DNA of 64,000 bases, from NCBI RefSeq assembly GCF_003003355.1, contig NZ_PVTQ01000006.1:62001-126000 (forward strand), written 5' to 3'. Below are positions 49,628 through 58,648 of this stretch, piece by piece; within the stretch, counting starts at the first letter, position 1; each line of letters starts with the position of its first letter. Position numbers and translations under genes: made by a program. The notes under the pieces are model-generated. The model was not told where the DNA came from and searched no databases. It was given only the letters and a program-made list of their open reading frames with translations. This DNA is from Donghicola tyrosinivorans (GTDB lineage Bacteria > Pseudomonadota > Alphaproteobacteria > Rhodobacterales > Rhodobacteraceae).

Positions 49628-52255
49628 ATGACCAACGAACAGTCGACACGTAGTTTTTCAGACGACGAATTGCAGGATCTGGTTGCCAGCACAGACACCG
49701 GTGGCCGCGCCCCTGACAATCGGGCGGTGGCGTTTTTTATCTCTGGTGTGGCCTTCGCATGGTCCCTGTTCCAGCTTTGGATCGCGCAGCCTCAGTTGTG
49801 GTTCGGCGCGTGGCTGCCGGTCATGAACTCGTCCCAGACGCGGCCTGTGCATTTGGGCTTTGCGGTGCTGCTGGCGTTTCTGGCCTATCCGGCCTTCAAG
49901 AATTCCCCGCGCAATCGCGTGCCGATGCTGGACTGGACCTTTGCTATCGTCGGCGCGGGATGTGCCTTTTACGTGTTCCTCTTCTCGCGCGAGATTTCGG
50001 CGACTGCCCGTTCGGGGCTGCCGACCCCGACGCAGATCGCGATTGGCTCGGTCGGGATTGTCCTGTTGCTGGAGGCATCGCGGCGCGCACTAGGGCCTGC
50101 GCTAACCATCGTCGGGTCGATCTTTCTGCTTTATGCCTACATGGGGCAAGGCTGGCTGATCCCCGATATCATTGAACATTCCGGTCTGTCGTTCACCGCG
50201 ATCGTCAACGCGCAATGGCTGGATACCACTGGCGTTTTCGGCATCCCTCTGGGCGTCTCAACGGCCTTTGTCTTCCTTTTCGTGCTGTTCGGCGCGATCT
50301 TGGACAAGGCAGGAGCGGGCAACTATTTCATCCAATTGGCCTTTGCGGGCCTTGGCGCTCTGCGTGGTGGTCCTGCGAAGGCGGCGGTTGTGGGCTCTGC
50401 CATGACTGGCCTGATCTCGGGCTCGTCAATCGCGAACGTGGTGACAACCGGCACCTTTACGATCCCCTTGATGAAGAAGGTGGGCTTCAGTTCGGAAAAA
50501 GCCGGCGCGGTCGAGGTGGCCAGTTCCGTAAACGGTCAGATCATGCCCCCTGTGATGGGTGCAGCGGCCTTCCTGATGGTCGAGTTTGTCGGCATCTCTT
50601 ATGTTGAGGTGATCAAGCACGCCTTCATTCCGGCGGTGATTTCCTACATTGCGCTGGTCTACATCGTGCATCTTGAGGCGCTGAAGAAAGACATGCCTGC
50701 GCTGGGACCGGCGGCGAACTTGGGCAAGATGTTCCTGAAAATCTTCATCGGTTTCGTGGTGACGGCGGTTGCGTTCACGGCGCTGGTCTATGGCATCAAT
50801 GGCCTGCGTGCTGCGGCCCCTGCGATTTCCGAATGGATCATTCTGGCGGTGATCATCGTGGCCTATGTGCTGATGGTGCGCACGGCGGCGGCGAACCCCG
50901 ATCTGGCGCTGGATGATCCGGGCGCCAAGAACTTTACTCTGCCCACGGTCAAAGAGGTCTTTCCGACCGGCTTGCATTACCTGCTGCCCATTCTGGTGCT
51001 GGTCTGGTTCCTGATGATCGAGATGCAGTCTCCTGCCAAATCGGCCTTTTATGCGGTGGCGGTCATGCTGGCGATTATCGTCACCCAGCGTCCCCTGAAG
51101 GCGATGTTCCGCGGTGAAGACATGGGCGCGGCTTTTAACGCAGGGATCATGGATCTGGTTGATGGAATGATCGCCGGTGCCCGCAACATGATCGGCATCG
51201 GTGTGGCGACGGCGGCTGCGGGCATCATTGTCGCCACTGTGACTAAGACCCCCATCGGCACCGAACTGGCCGGTCTGGTCGAGTTGCTGTCCGGCGGGCA
51301 TCTGATGATCATGCTGCTGCTGGTTGGCCTTTTCAGCCTGATCCTTGGCATGGGGCTGCCGACCACGGCGAACTATATCGTGGTGTCCTCGCTGATGGCG
51401 GGCGTTGTGGTTCAACTTGGCGCACAAGAAGGGCTGATCGTTCCACTGATCGCTGCGCATCTCTTCGTGTTCTACTTCGGGATCATGGCGGATGTGACGC
51501 CCCCTGTGGGTCTGGCCAGCTTTGCCGCTGCGGCGGTCTCTGGTGGTGATCCGATCAAGACCGGTTTTACCGCGTTCTTCTATTCGATGCGGACCGTGGC
51601 CCTGCCGTTCCTGTTCATCTACAACCCGACGCTGATCCTTTACGGCGTGGACCTTGGCACCACTGCGGGCATCTTGCAGGCGGTCATGGTCTTCTTCGTA
51701 GCGACGATTGCGATGCTGCTTTTTGCGGCGGCGACCCAAGGGTACTTCCTTGCGGACTCGCGCAAGTGGGAAAGCGCGGCGCTTTTGTTGGTGGCCTTTA
51801 CATTGTTCGTGCCAGGCTTCTGGCTGGATCGCATCCAGCCCAAGTTCGAGGAAATGTCCCCCACACTGCTGGCTCAGGCTTTTGATGAGGCCGCCCCTGG
51901 CGACACCGTGCGTTTCGTGGTGGCCGGCCCCTCTTTCGCCGACGGCTCGCCCACATCGCTGACCATCGTGCATACGGTGACCGCCGATGAGCCTGAGACC
52001 GGCCGCACCGATGCGGCGGGCTTGATGCTGCTGCCCGAGGGCGACCGCATGTACATGGACGAGCCCATGTTCGGCACAGACTATCAGCAACAGATGCAGG
52101 GCTTTGATTTCTACGGAGAGCCCCGCGTCGAAGTGGTCAGCTTGCTGCATCCCGCAGACCGGATCAGCAAATACTGGCTGTGGATACCGGCAGTGCTGCT
52201 GCTGGCTGTCGTGGTGATGTTCCAGCGTCGCCGCCAGACGAAACCTGCATTCTGA
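49628..52255 (+). CDS. TRAP transporter fused permease (4TM/12TM, TAXI type)
   Basis: The 875-residue protein joins a DctQ-like part (about 35-190) and a DctM-like part (about 190-720). It has SGSSIANVVTTGTFTIPLMKK, SVNGQIMPPVMGAAAFLMVEFVGISY and GMGLPTTANYIV, plus FGIMADVTPPVGLASFAAAAVSGGDP. A C-terminal region (about 735-870) with a soluble, probably periplasmic domain and a final helix resembles DUF3394. It is the membrane part for the TAXI receptor upstream. Confidence 0.9.
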   Translation: MTNEQSTRSFSDDELQDLVASTDTGGRAPDNRAVAFFISGVAFAWSLFQLWIAQPQLWFGAWLPVMNSSQTRPVHLGFAVLLAFLAYPAFKNSPRNRVPMLDWTFAIVGAGCAFYVFLFSREISATARSGLPTPTQIAIGSVGIVLLLEASRRALGPALTIVGSIFLLYAYMGQGWLIPDIIEHSGLSFTAIVNAQWLDTTGVFGIPLGVSTAFVFLFVLFGAILDKAGAGNYFIQLAFAGLGALRGGPAKAAVVGSAMTGLISGSSIANVVTTGTFTIPLMKKVGFSSEKAGAVEVASSVNGQIMPPVMGAAAFLMVEFVGISYVEVIKHAFIPAVISYIALVYIVHLEALKKDMPALGPAANLGKMFLKIFIGFVVTAVAFTALVYGINGLRAAAPAISEWIILAVIIVAYVLMVRTAAANPDLALDDPGAKNFTLPTVKEVFPTGLHYLLPILVLVWFLMIEMQSPAKSAFYAVAVMLAIIVTQRPLKAMFRGEDMGAAFNAGIMDLVDGMIAGARNMIGIGVATAAAGIIVATVTKTPIGTELAGLVELLSGGHLMIMLLLVGLFSLILGMGLPTTANYIVVSSLMAGVVVQLGAQEGLIVPLIAAHLFVFYFGIMADVTPPVGLASFAAAAVSGGDPIKTGFTAFFYSMRTVALPFLFIYNPTLILYGVDLGTTAGILQAVMVFFVATIAMLLFAAATQGYFLADSRKWESAALLLVAFTLFVPGFWLDRIQPKFEEMSPTLLAQAFDEAAPGDTVRFVVAGPSFADGSPTSLTIVHTVTADEPETGRTDAAGLMLLPEGDRMYMDEPMFGTDYQQQMQGFDFYGEPRVEVVSLLHPADRISKYWLWIPAVLLLAVVVMFQRRRQTKPAF

Positions 52256-52266
52256 GGAGGCCTGAC

Positions 52267-52692
52267 ATGGCAAAGAACGTCCTGCTTGCAATCGATCTGA
52301 ATAACCCCTCGCACGCGACCAAACCTTTGGCGGAAGCGCTGCGCATTCTGGACCCCGAAGGCCGCCTGCATGTGATTGCGGTCATGCCTAATTTCGGGAT
52401 GTCGCAGGTCTCAGGGTTTTTTCGCGAAGGCTATGAAAAAGACATGCTGAAAGCTGCCGGTGACCAGTTGCGCGATTGGGTGGCCCAGAACATCGCGCCG
52501 ACAGTCGATGTCTCGCCGCATCTGGTACATGGCACGGTCTATGACGAAATTCTGCGGGCTGCTGACAAGCTTGAGGCGGATGTGATCGTTATGGGCGCGC
52601 ATCGCCCTGAATTCTCGGACTACCTACTGGGGCCGAACGCGGCCCGCGTGGTTCGGCACGCCAAACAATCGGTTTATGTCGTAAGGAACTAA
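52267..52692 (+). CDS. Universal stress protein (UspA family)
   Basis: The 141-residue cytoplasmic protein has the Usp fold, with VLLAIDLNNPSHA at the start and the nucleotide-binding-type end ADVIVMGAHRPEFSDYLLGPNAARVVRHAKQSVYVVR, where G-x2-G-x9-G is partly kept. Usp proteins next to TRAP permeases are known and may bind ATP to regulate the transporter (TeaD in Halomonas). It starts 11 bp after the permease. Confidence 0.86.
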   Translation: MAKNVLLAIDLNNPSHATKPLAEALRILDPEGRLHVIAVMPNFGMSQVSGFFREGYEKDMLKAAGDQLRDWVAQNIAPTVDVSPHLVHGTVYDEILRAADKLEADVIVMGAHRPEFSDYLLGPNAARVVRHAKQSVYVVRN

Positions 52693-52696
52693 GACC

Positions 52697-54022
52697 ATGA
52701 GCCACATCTTCGGACGCTCGACCCGCGGCCAGTTGCCGACCGCCGTCGGGGGCGATGGCTGTTATCTGATCGATGCCACAGGCAAGCGGTATCTGGACGG
52801 CTCTGGCGGGGCGGCGGTCAGTTGCCTTGGGCATTCCAACGCTCGGGTGCGTGCGGCACTGCATTTGCAGGTTGAGCAACTGGCGTTTGCTCACACGGGG
52901 TTCTTTACCTCTGATCCCGCAGAGGAACTTGCCGACCGTCTGGTTGCCGCAGCGCCAGAAGGAATTGATCGGGTCTATCTGGTTTCTGGCGGCTCTGAGG
53001 CGGTTGAGGCTGCCCTGAAGCTGGCCCGTCAGTATTATATGGAGATCGGCCAGCCCCAGCGGCACCGCGTGATTGCGCGCCGTCAAAGCTATCATGGCAA
53101 CACCTTGGGTGCGCTGGCCGCTGGCGGCAACGAATGGCGCCGCTCACAGTTCGCCCCCTTACTGGTTGAAACCACCCATATCTCGCCGTGCTACGAATAC
53201 CGTGGCCGTGCCGAGGACGAGAGTGTTGAAGACTATGGCCTGCGCGTTGCGGGTGAGCTTGAGGCCGAAATCCTGCGCCTTGGGCCGGAAACTGTCATGG
53301 CCTTTGTCGCTGAGCCCGTTGTGGGGGCCACCGCTGGCGCGGTTCCTGCGGTTGAAGGCTATCTGAAGCGCATTCGCGAGATTTGCGATCAATACGGTAT
53401 CCTGTTGATCCTTGATGAGGTCATGTGCGGGATGGGGCGCACGGGGTACTTGTTCGCCTGCCAAGAAGATGGTGTCTCGCCTGATATGATCACCATCGCC
53501 AAGGGGCTTGGCGCGGGATACCAGCCGATCGGGGCGCTGTTGGTGCAGGGCAAGATCTATGACGCTATTGCAGCAGGGTCGGGCTTTTTCCAGCACGGGC
53601 ACACCTATATGGGCCACGCGATGGCGGCGGCTGCGGCCAATGCCGTGCTGTCAGAGATCGAAGAGAACGATTTGCTGACCCGCGTGCGCACCCAAGGCGA
53701 CAAGTTGCAGGCCGCTCTGCAGGCGCAGTTCGGGCAGCATGCCCATGTGGGCGATGTCCGTGGACGGGGCCTCTTCCGTGGCGTTGAACTGGTTGCCGAC
53801 CGCGACACAAAAAACCCCTTCGATCCGTCAAAGAAGCTGCACGCAAAGATCAAAGCGGCGGCCTTTGAGGCGGGTCTGATTTGCTACCCGATGGGCGGCA
53901 CAATAGACGGGGTGAATGGTGATCACGTCCTGATCGCTCCGGCCTTCATCATCGAAGACACTCAGATTGATGAGCTCGTCTCGAAGCTATCCACTGCAAT
54001 CGACAAGGCACTTTCCGTATGA
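52697..54022 (+). CDS. Class III (omega-amino acid type) aminotransferase
   Basis: The 441-residue PLP enzyme has LVSGGSEAVEAALKLARQYY, RRQSYHGNTLGALAAGG, LLILDEVMCGMGRTGYLFACQ and the PLP lysine in MITIAKGLGAGYQPIGA. These are the ordered blocks of class III aminotransferases, which act on omega-, beta- or gamma-amino groups. It overlaps the BKACE gene by four bases. Removing a beta-amino group would yield a beta-keto acid, the substrate class of that next enzyme. Confidence 0.87.
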   Translation: MSHIFGRSTRGQLPTAVGGDGCYLIDATGKRYLDGSGGAAVSCLGHSNARVRAALHLQVEQLAFAHTGFFTSDPAEELADRLVAAAPEGIDRVYLVSGGSEAVEAALKLARQYYMEIGQPQRHRVIARRQSYHGNTLGALAAGGNEWRRSQFAPLLVETTHISPCYEYRGRAEDESVEDYGLRVAGELEAEILRLGPETVMAFVAEPVVGATAGAVPAVEGYLKRIREICDQYGILLILDEVMCGMGRTGYLFACQEDGVSPDMITIAKGLGAGYQPIGALLVQGKIYDAIAAGSGFFQHGHTYMGHAMAAAAANAVLSEIEENDLLTRVRTQGDKLQAALQAQFGQHAHVGDVRGRGLFRGVELVADRDTKNPFDPSKKLHAKIKAAAFEAGLICYPMGGTIDGVNGDHVLIAPAFIIEDTQIDELVSKLSTAIDKALSV

Positions 54023-54801
54023 AACCCCTGCCCCGGATCATGGTCGCGCCTAATGGCGCACGCCTGACCAAGAAAGATCACCCGAATGTGCCGGTCACGA
54101 TCCCCGAGATCGTGCAGTCGACGCTGGACTGTATCGCGGTAGGTGCGGACGGTTTGCACGCTCATGTGCGGGATGAAAGCCAGCAGCATGTGCTGGACGT
54201 GGGCCTATATAAAGAATTGCTGGCTGAACTGGCGCCAAAGGTGCCTGAGCAGTTTATGCTGCAAATCACCACCGAGGCGATGGGCCGTTATACACCGGCA
54301 GCGCAGCGTGCATTGGTGGAAGGTGTCCGGCCCGAAGCGGTCTCGATCGCTGTGCGCGAAATGACCGCTGGGGAAGACGACAAAACCCTGCGCCGCTTTT
54401 ACAACGATTGCCATGAGGCGGGGATAGCTGTGCAGCACATCCTTTACGATGTGGCGGATGTCAGGGCTTTGGCAGTCATGGTCGCTGGCGGAACAGTGCC
54501 CAAGAGTGGGCTTCAGGCATTGATCGTTCTTGGGCGCTATAGCGCCGGTCAGACATCGTCCGTAGTGGATCTGGGCGCGCCTGCGGCCGCGCTACTGTCT
54601 ACGCTGCCACATGTAGATTGGGCCGTTTGTGCCTTTGGCGCCTATGAAACCGAGTGCCTTTTGGCCGGGCGGGCTTTGGGCGGGAAAGCGCGGATCGGGT
54701 TTGAAAACAACCGGATGAACCAGGATTTGTCATGTGCATCCTCAAACGCCGAGCGTGTGGCAGAACTGGCTGAAGCTATGGGGGTCGCGCGCGCCGCATG
54801 A
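54019..54801 (+). CDS. BKACE family enzyme (beta-keto acid cleavage, DUF849)
   Basis: The 260-residue TIM-barrel protein is a beta-keto acid cleavage enzyme, which condenses a beta-keto acid with acetyl-CoA to give acetoacetate and a new CoA ester. It has MVAPNGARLTKKDHPNVPVTIPEI, the zinc ligands His47 and His49 in GLHAHVRDE, and RIGFENNR near the C-terminus with the conserved Glu. Kce, the lysine-fermentation enzyme, is the reference. The exact substrate is not evident. Confidence 0.86.
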   Translation: MKPLPRIMVAPNGARLTKKDHPNVPVTIPEIVQSTLDCIAVGADGLHAHVRDESQQHVLDVGLYKELLAELAPKVPEQFMLQITTEAMGRYTPAAQRALVEGVRPEAVSIAVREMTAGEDDKTLRRFYNDCHEAGIAVQHILYDVADVRALAVMVAGGTVPKSGLQALIVLGRYSAGQTSSVVDLGAPAAALLSTLPHVDWAVCAFGAYETECLLAGRALGGKARIGFENNRMNQDLSCASSNAERVAELAEAMGVARAA

Positions 54802-54967
54802 TTTTTGGACTAATTTGAAACCAATCAATCAAACGGATCGTAATACACACAAACGATTTCGCAAGTTGCGGGGCTGGTCGGTTGAGTGTTGGTTTGTCGG
54901 TTCTGGCCAGAGAAGCGCATGAAGGGTCGTTTTCGGATAACCTTTTGTTCTTATCTGGTTGGTGCCT

Positions 54968-55705
54968 ATGACAACTTCGATGACCTTCGATCCCGTGACT
55001 TCTGCGTCGCTTCCCACTCTGGCCCCTGATGGGAAACGCCAGATTGCGATTGTCGGCTGCGGTGCAACCTTTTCCCGTCGGCTGCGGGGCAGCGTTTCGG
55101 CCGAGTTTCCTGAACGGGATGTCATCTTTTTTGATAGGATCGATGCCTATGTGGACGGGCATCGGGCCGAACCCTCGGGCTTTGAGATGGTGATGTTTGA
55201 TGCCGGGTCATTTTGTGCCTTCGCCGCAAAGCTTGCAGGTGGCGAGGTCACTTTGCCGTCCGGCCGTGTCGCGGTCGCGTTAGAGGACACTTCAGCCTGT
55301 GACACTGTGTTTGACGCCCATAGTAGTCTGATCTTTTCCGAAGGGATCAGCCTGTTGCCCATGAACAGCGGGATCAATGCGTGGCTGTGTTTGTTGTCGT
55401 TAGTCCATACAGGATCGCAGTATTTGCCCGCTTCTATCGCACTGCGTTTGTTGTCTCTTGGCGGGGCCGCGCTGGCCACATGTGATCCTGATGCACTCGC
55501 TCGGATCGAGCGCCTGACCCCTCGTGAAAGGGAAATTCTGGCGGCGATTGGCGGCGGGATGTCGAATAGGCTAATTGCGACGGAGTTCGGGATTTCCGAG
55601 CATACGGTAAAGATCCACATACATCGGGTGATCTCGAAACTGGAGGTGCCCAACCGGACCTCGGCGGCGGTTTTCTTTCTTGGCCACCGCGCACTGTTCG
55701 ATTGA
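54968..55705 (+). CDS. LuxR-type regulator with a receiver-like N-terminal domain
   Basis: The 245-residue protein ends in a clear LuxR helix-turn-helix (about 178-240, LTPREREILAAIGGGMSNRLIATEFGISEHTVKIHIHRVISKL). The N-terminal part looks like a degenerate receiver (QIAIVGCG, MVMFDAGSF, VAVALED) without an obvious acidic pocket, so phosphorylation is doubtful. ATG at 54968 is one of several possible starts and its ribosome site is weak. No sensor kinase is adjacent, and the target is unknown. Confidence 0.78.
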   Translation: MTTSMTFDPVTSASLPTLAPDGKRQIAIVGCGATFSRRLRGSVSAEFPERDVIFFDRIDAYVDGHRAEPSGFEMVMFDAGSFCAFAAKLAGGEVTLPSGRVAVALEDTSACDTVFDAHSSLIFSEGISLLPMNSGINAWLCLLSLVHTGSQYLPASIALRLLSLGGAALATCDPDALARIERLTPREREILAAIGGGMSNRLIATEFGISEHTVKIHIHRVISKLEVPNRTSAAVFFLGHRALFD

Positions 55706-55898
55706 GCTAGGTGCTTTTGGCGGGCCGGCCATTTTTGAGTATTTGGATCATGAAGAAGCACCGGTTCATTTTCCTCTAGTCAGGCGCGATATTCTGGGCG
55801 GGGCTTTAGGACGCAGGGAAATGTGAGCGCTGTGGCCTTGAATGCGGTTTGCATTGGTGATTGGAACAGGGCGAGGCTGTTGGACAGAAGGTGCCCTG

Positions 55899-57035
55899 AT
55901 GATCCGCAAATATCTTGCTCTGGCGATTTCCGCGTGCGTGTTCGTGTCTCCGGTCGCGGGTGGGGCGCAACCGTCTTTGGACAGTTTGGAAGGATTGGGT
56001 GAGGCGCTGTTTTTTGACACGAACTTGTCGGCCAATCGTACGCAGGCCTGTGCCAGTTGCCATATACCCGAAGCTGGGTTTGCGGACCCTCGGGGGATGG
56101 CCTCAATCGGGGATGATGGCGCATCGATCGGCGACCGGAATGCGCCGACGTTGACCTATGCGGCGCTGACGCCGGAGTTTGGTAAGGATAAGGATGGCCG
56201 TTGGCACGGTGGTCAGTTCTGGGAAGGACGCGCCTCGACGCTGGAAGATCAAGCGGGTGGACCGCCCTTGAACCCTATTGAAATGGGGATGACTGACAAA
56301 GCCGCTGTTGTCGGTCGCTTGAGGGAGAATGCAGATTACATCGCGGCATTTGATGCATTGTTCGGGCCGAGTGTTCTGGAGGATACAGACCGTGGCTATG
56401 ATGCGATGACTGCTGCACTGGCCAGTTTTGAACGCATGCCGCTGTTCCAGCCGTTTGACAGCAAGTATGATCGCTATTTGCGCGGGGAAGCCGAGTTGAC
56501 CAGCGAAGAATTGTTGGGCGAGACGCTGTTTTTCTCGCAGCAGTTTACCAACTGCAATCTGTGCCATCAATTGAACCCTCTGGCCGCGACCGAGGGTGAG
56601 GTCTTTACCAATTATCAGTATTTTAACATCGGCGTGCCACGGAATGATGCGTTGCGCGAGATGAATGGTGTTCCTCTAGAGACCGCCGATCAGGGGCTGT
56701 CTGCGCATCCGCAAGTGGGGGATATGGCCGAGGCGGGCAAATTCAAGGTGCCCACCCTGCGCAACGTAGCGGTCACCGCGCCCTATATGCACAACGGGAT
56801 TTTTGAGGATCTGCGGACTGTTGTGCTGTTTTACAACAGGCACAATTCGCGCTCGGAGGCGCGGCAGATTAACCCCGAAACGGGCGAGAATTTCGGACCT
56901 GCGCCCTTCCCTGATACGCTTGCTGTGACAGAGTTGATGGAAGGCGATGCGTTGAAGGACCGGGAGATCGACGCTTTGGTTGCCTTTATGAGAACCCTGA
57001 CCGATCAGCGGTACGAGCACCTTTTGACCGAATAG
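55899..57035 (+). CDS. Di-haem cytochrome c peroxidase (CcpA/MauG family)
   Basis: The 378-residue exported protein has a signal peptide (about 1-22) and two haem sites, CASCH (Cys51, Cys54, His55) and CNLCH (Cys219, Cys222, His223). It also has the family blocks LGEALFFDTNLSANRTQAC, DRNAPTL and FKVPTLRNVAVTAPYMHNG, where the Met may ligate a haem. It would reduce periplasmic hydrogen peroxide with cytochrome c electrons. ATG at 55899 gives a normal signal peptide. It is convergent with the TetR gene, three bases away. Confidence 0.87.
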   Translation: MIRKYLALAISACVFVSPVAGGAQPSLDSLEGLGEALFFDTNLSANRTQACASCHIPEAGFADPRGMASIGDDGASIGDRNAPTLTYAALTPEFGKDKDGRWHGGQFWEGRASTLEDQAGGPPLNPIEMGMTDKAAVVGRLRENADYIAAFDALFGPSVLEDTDRGYDAMTAALASFERMPLFQPFDSKYDRYLRGEAELTSEELLGETLFFSQQFTNCNLCHQLNPLAATEGEVFTNYQYFNIGVPRNDALREMNGVPLETADQGLSAHPQVGDMAEAGKFKVPTLRNVAVTAPYMHNGIFEDLRTVVLFYNRHNSRSEARQINPETGENFGPAPFPDTLAVTELMEGDALKDREIDALVAFMRTLTDQRYEHLLTE

Positions 57036-57038
57036 TCC

Positions 57039-57647
57039 TTAGGCTGCGTAGAGCCGGCAGAAGAGAGTAAAGGCGCGGGCCGCTTTGATGGCGGCTTCAC
57101 CTTTGGTCAGCGGCGCTTCGGCGCCACGCGCTTGGCGGATTTGGGTCTCTCCGAAAAGAAGGTTTACGTAGGTCTGGGCCGCCTCTTGCGGGCCTAGATC
57201 AAAGTTCAGCTTTCCGGTGTCCGTGATGTGTTGCATGAGGCCCGCGATGAGCGGGAAGACGATGCCGCGTCCAACTTCTTCGATGGCGATGCCCAGAATG
57301 CCGGTGTCGTCGGCGTCGGCTACAGCGGCGCGGTTCATGACGACGGCGCGGTCGCCTGCCACATAGGCCAACAAGAGCGGGCCAAGTTTTTCCAAGGTTT
57401 CCAGTGGTGCGGCGGTGTCGTCCATGTGTTGTGTCAGCATTTCGCGGACCGCTTGGCCATTCCGTTCGATGATGTCGCGGAAGAGGGCCTGTTTGTTCGG
57501 GTACATCCCGTAGAGCGTCTGGTTCGAGGCCGAGGCGCGTTTCGCGATTTGCAGCATAGAGGTGCTGCGAAAGCCGTTCTCTTTCAACAAATCAAAGGCC
57601 GCATCTTCGATCCGTTTGCGGCGGGCATCTTGGGGTGCGTTCGGCAT
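57039..57647 (-). CDS. TetR-family regulator
   Basis: The 202-residue protein has the N-terminal helix-turn-helix (about 10-58, ARRKRIEDAAFDLLKENGFRSTSMLQIAKRASASNQTLYGMYPNKQALF) and an AcrR-like C-terminal domain. ATG at 57647 follows an AGG site; the longer frame to 57710 reads through the operator-like repeats. It is divergent from a DUF6544-like gene, and two GTGTACAC palindromes lie between them. Confidence 0.84.
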   Translation of the reverse strand: MPNAPQDARRKRIEDAAFDLLKENGFRSTSMLQIAKRASASNQTLYGMYPNKQALFRDIIERNGQAVREMLTQHMDDTAAPLETLEKLGPLLLAYVAGDRAVVMNRAAVADADDTGILGIAIEEVGRGIVFPLIAGLMQHITDTGKLNFDLGPQEAAQTYVNLLFGETQIRQARGAEAPLTKGEAAIKAARAFTLFCRLYAA

Positions 57648-57681
57648 AGGACCTCCGGTTCTCTGGGGTGATAGTACATGG

Positions 57682-57710
57682 GTGTACACATGGCTACAAG
57701 AGGTGTACAC
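57682..57710. promoter_or_regulatory. Two GTGTACAC palindromes 21 bp apart, candidate TetR operators
   Basis: Identical perfect 8-bp palindromes lie at 57682-57689 and 57703-57710, on the same helix face. Further GTAC half-sites stand on either side (GTACATG at 57674 and TTGTGTAC from 57711). They fall in the TetR/DUF6544 divergent promoter. Confidence 0.6.
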
Positions 57711-57787
57711 TTGTGTACGGCACGGAGATTCGTTTAGCCGTGCATTGTGTCGCCCCAGCGGGCTGTGATTTGAAAACGGAGATTGTA

Positions 57788-58624
57788 ATGGCTTTGTTCA
57801 AGACGTTGGCCGCAAGTGTGGCTGTGGCAGGTTTAGGTGTTGCGCTGTGGGTCGGTGTTGAAAGCCGACGGACCGAGGCCGAGATTGCAGGCAACCAGCA
57901 GGCGGTGGCTGCGCTGGCTGCCAAGGCAACGGTTCCTGCCTTTCAGACTGCGGCTTTGCCAGAACCGGTGCAGCGGTATTTTGATTATGTTTTCCCCGAA
58001 GGCGTTCCGCAGGACCGCTTGGTGCGCTTAAGTGCCAAGGGGCAGTTTCGCCGTCCGGGGACAGATAGCTTTGGGCCCACGACTGCAGAGCAGGTGATTG
58101 CAACAACGACCCCTGCATTGATGTTCTCGGCCACAACTCCGATCTTCGGCGTTGGTTGGGCGCGGGCCTATGATTATTTCGCCGAAGGTAAAATGGTGAT
58201 GAAGGCGCGGATTCTGTCGGCTCTGACTGTGGTGGACGAGCGTGAGACGCCTTTGCTGAACCGGATTTCCTTGCGTCGCTGGTTGCTGGAAAGTGCCCTA
58301 TATCCGGCCGCCCTTTTGCCTGGTGGCCCTGTCACATGGCAGGCCATCGATGCGACCCACGCGCGGGCCATAGTCCGCGCCGATGGGGAAGAGGCCAGCA
58401 TGGTTGCGGAATTTGATTTCTCGGGTGCGATGGTTGCTATGATGGCTGAAGAGGACGGCGACCTGACCCTGCCCTATCATGGTTCGGGCGAGCATGTAGC
58501 GCGTGGAGACTACCGCATGGTGCAGGGACAACGCATCCCGCACCGCTTCACAATCTCTCGCGCCGCAGGAGGGCAGCGATATCCCTTCTGGGACGGCGAG
58601 ATTACCGATATCAGCTTTGAATAA
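57788..58624 (+). CDS. DUF6544-like protein of unknown function
   Basis: The 278-residue protein begins with a hydrophobic helix (about 5-24), either a signal peptide or an anchor. It then has VQRYFDYVFPEGVPQDRLVRLSAKGQFRR, FGVGWARAYDYFAEGKMVMKARILSALTVVDE and HRFTISRAAGGQRYPFWDGEITDISF. This layout fits the DUF6544 family, whose role is unknown. ATG at 57788 has GGAG upstream. Its divergent TetR neighbour is the probable repressor. Confidence 0.72.
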   Translation: MALFKTLAASVAVAGLGVALWVGVESRRTEAEIAGNQQAVAALAAKATVPAFQTAALPEPVQRYFDYVFPEGVPQDRLVRLSAKGQFRRPGTDSFGPTTAEQVIATTTPALMFSATTPIFGVGWARAYDYFAEGKMVMKARILSALTVVDERETPLLNRISLRRWLLESALYPAALLPGGPVTWQAIDATHARAIVRADGEEASMVAEFDFSGAMVAMMAEEDGDLTLPYHGSGEHVARGDYRMVQGQRIPHRFTISRAAGGQRYPFWDGEITDISFE

Positions 58625-58648
58625 GCTGGGTGTAGCGTGGCGGTAGGG

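Noticed and set aside
50426-52291. A 621-residue open frame antisense to the fused TRAP permease
   Set aside because: It is a low-complexity His/Gln/Arg-rich shadow of a strongly conserved membrane protein gene and has no recognisable motif.
55899-57035. MauG maturase for methylamine dehydrogenase
   Set aside because: The fold is shared, but no mauA or mauB genes are present and the methylamine genes here use the N-methylglutamate route, so a peroxidase call is safer.
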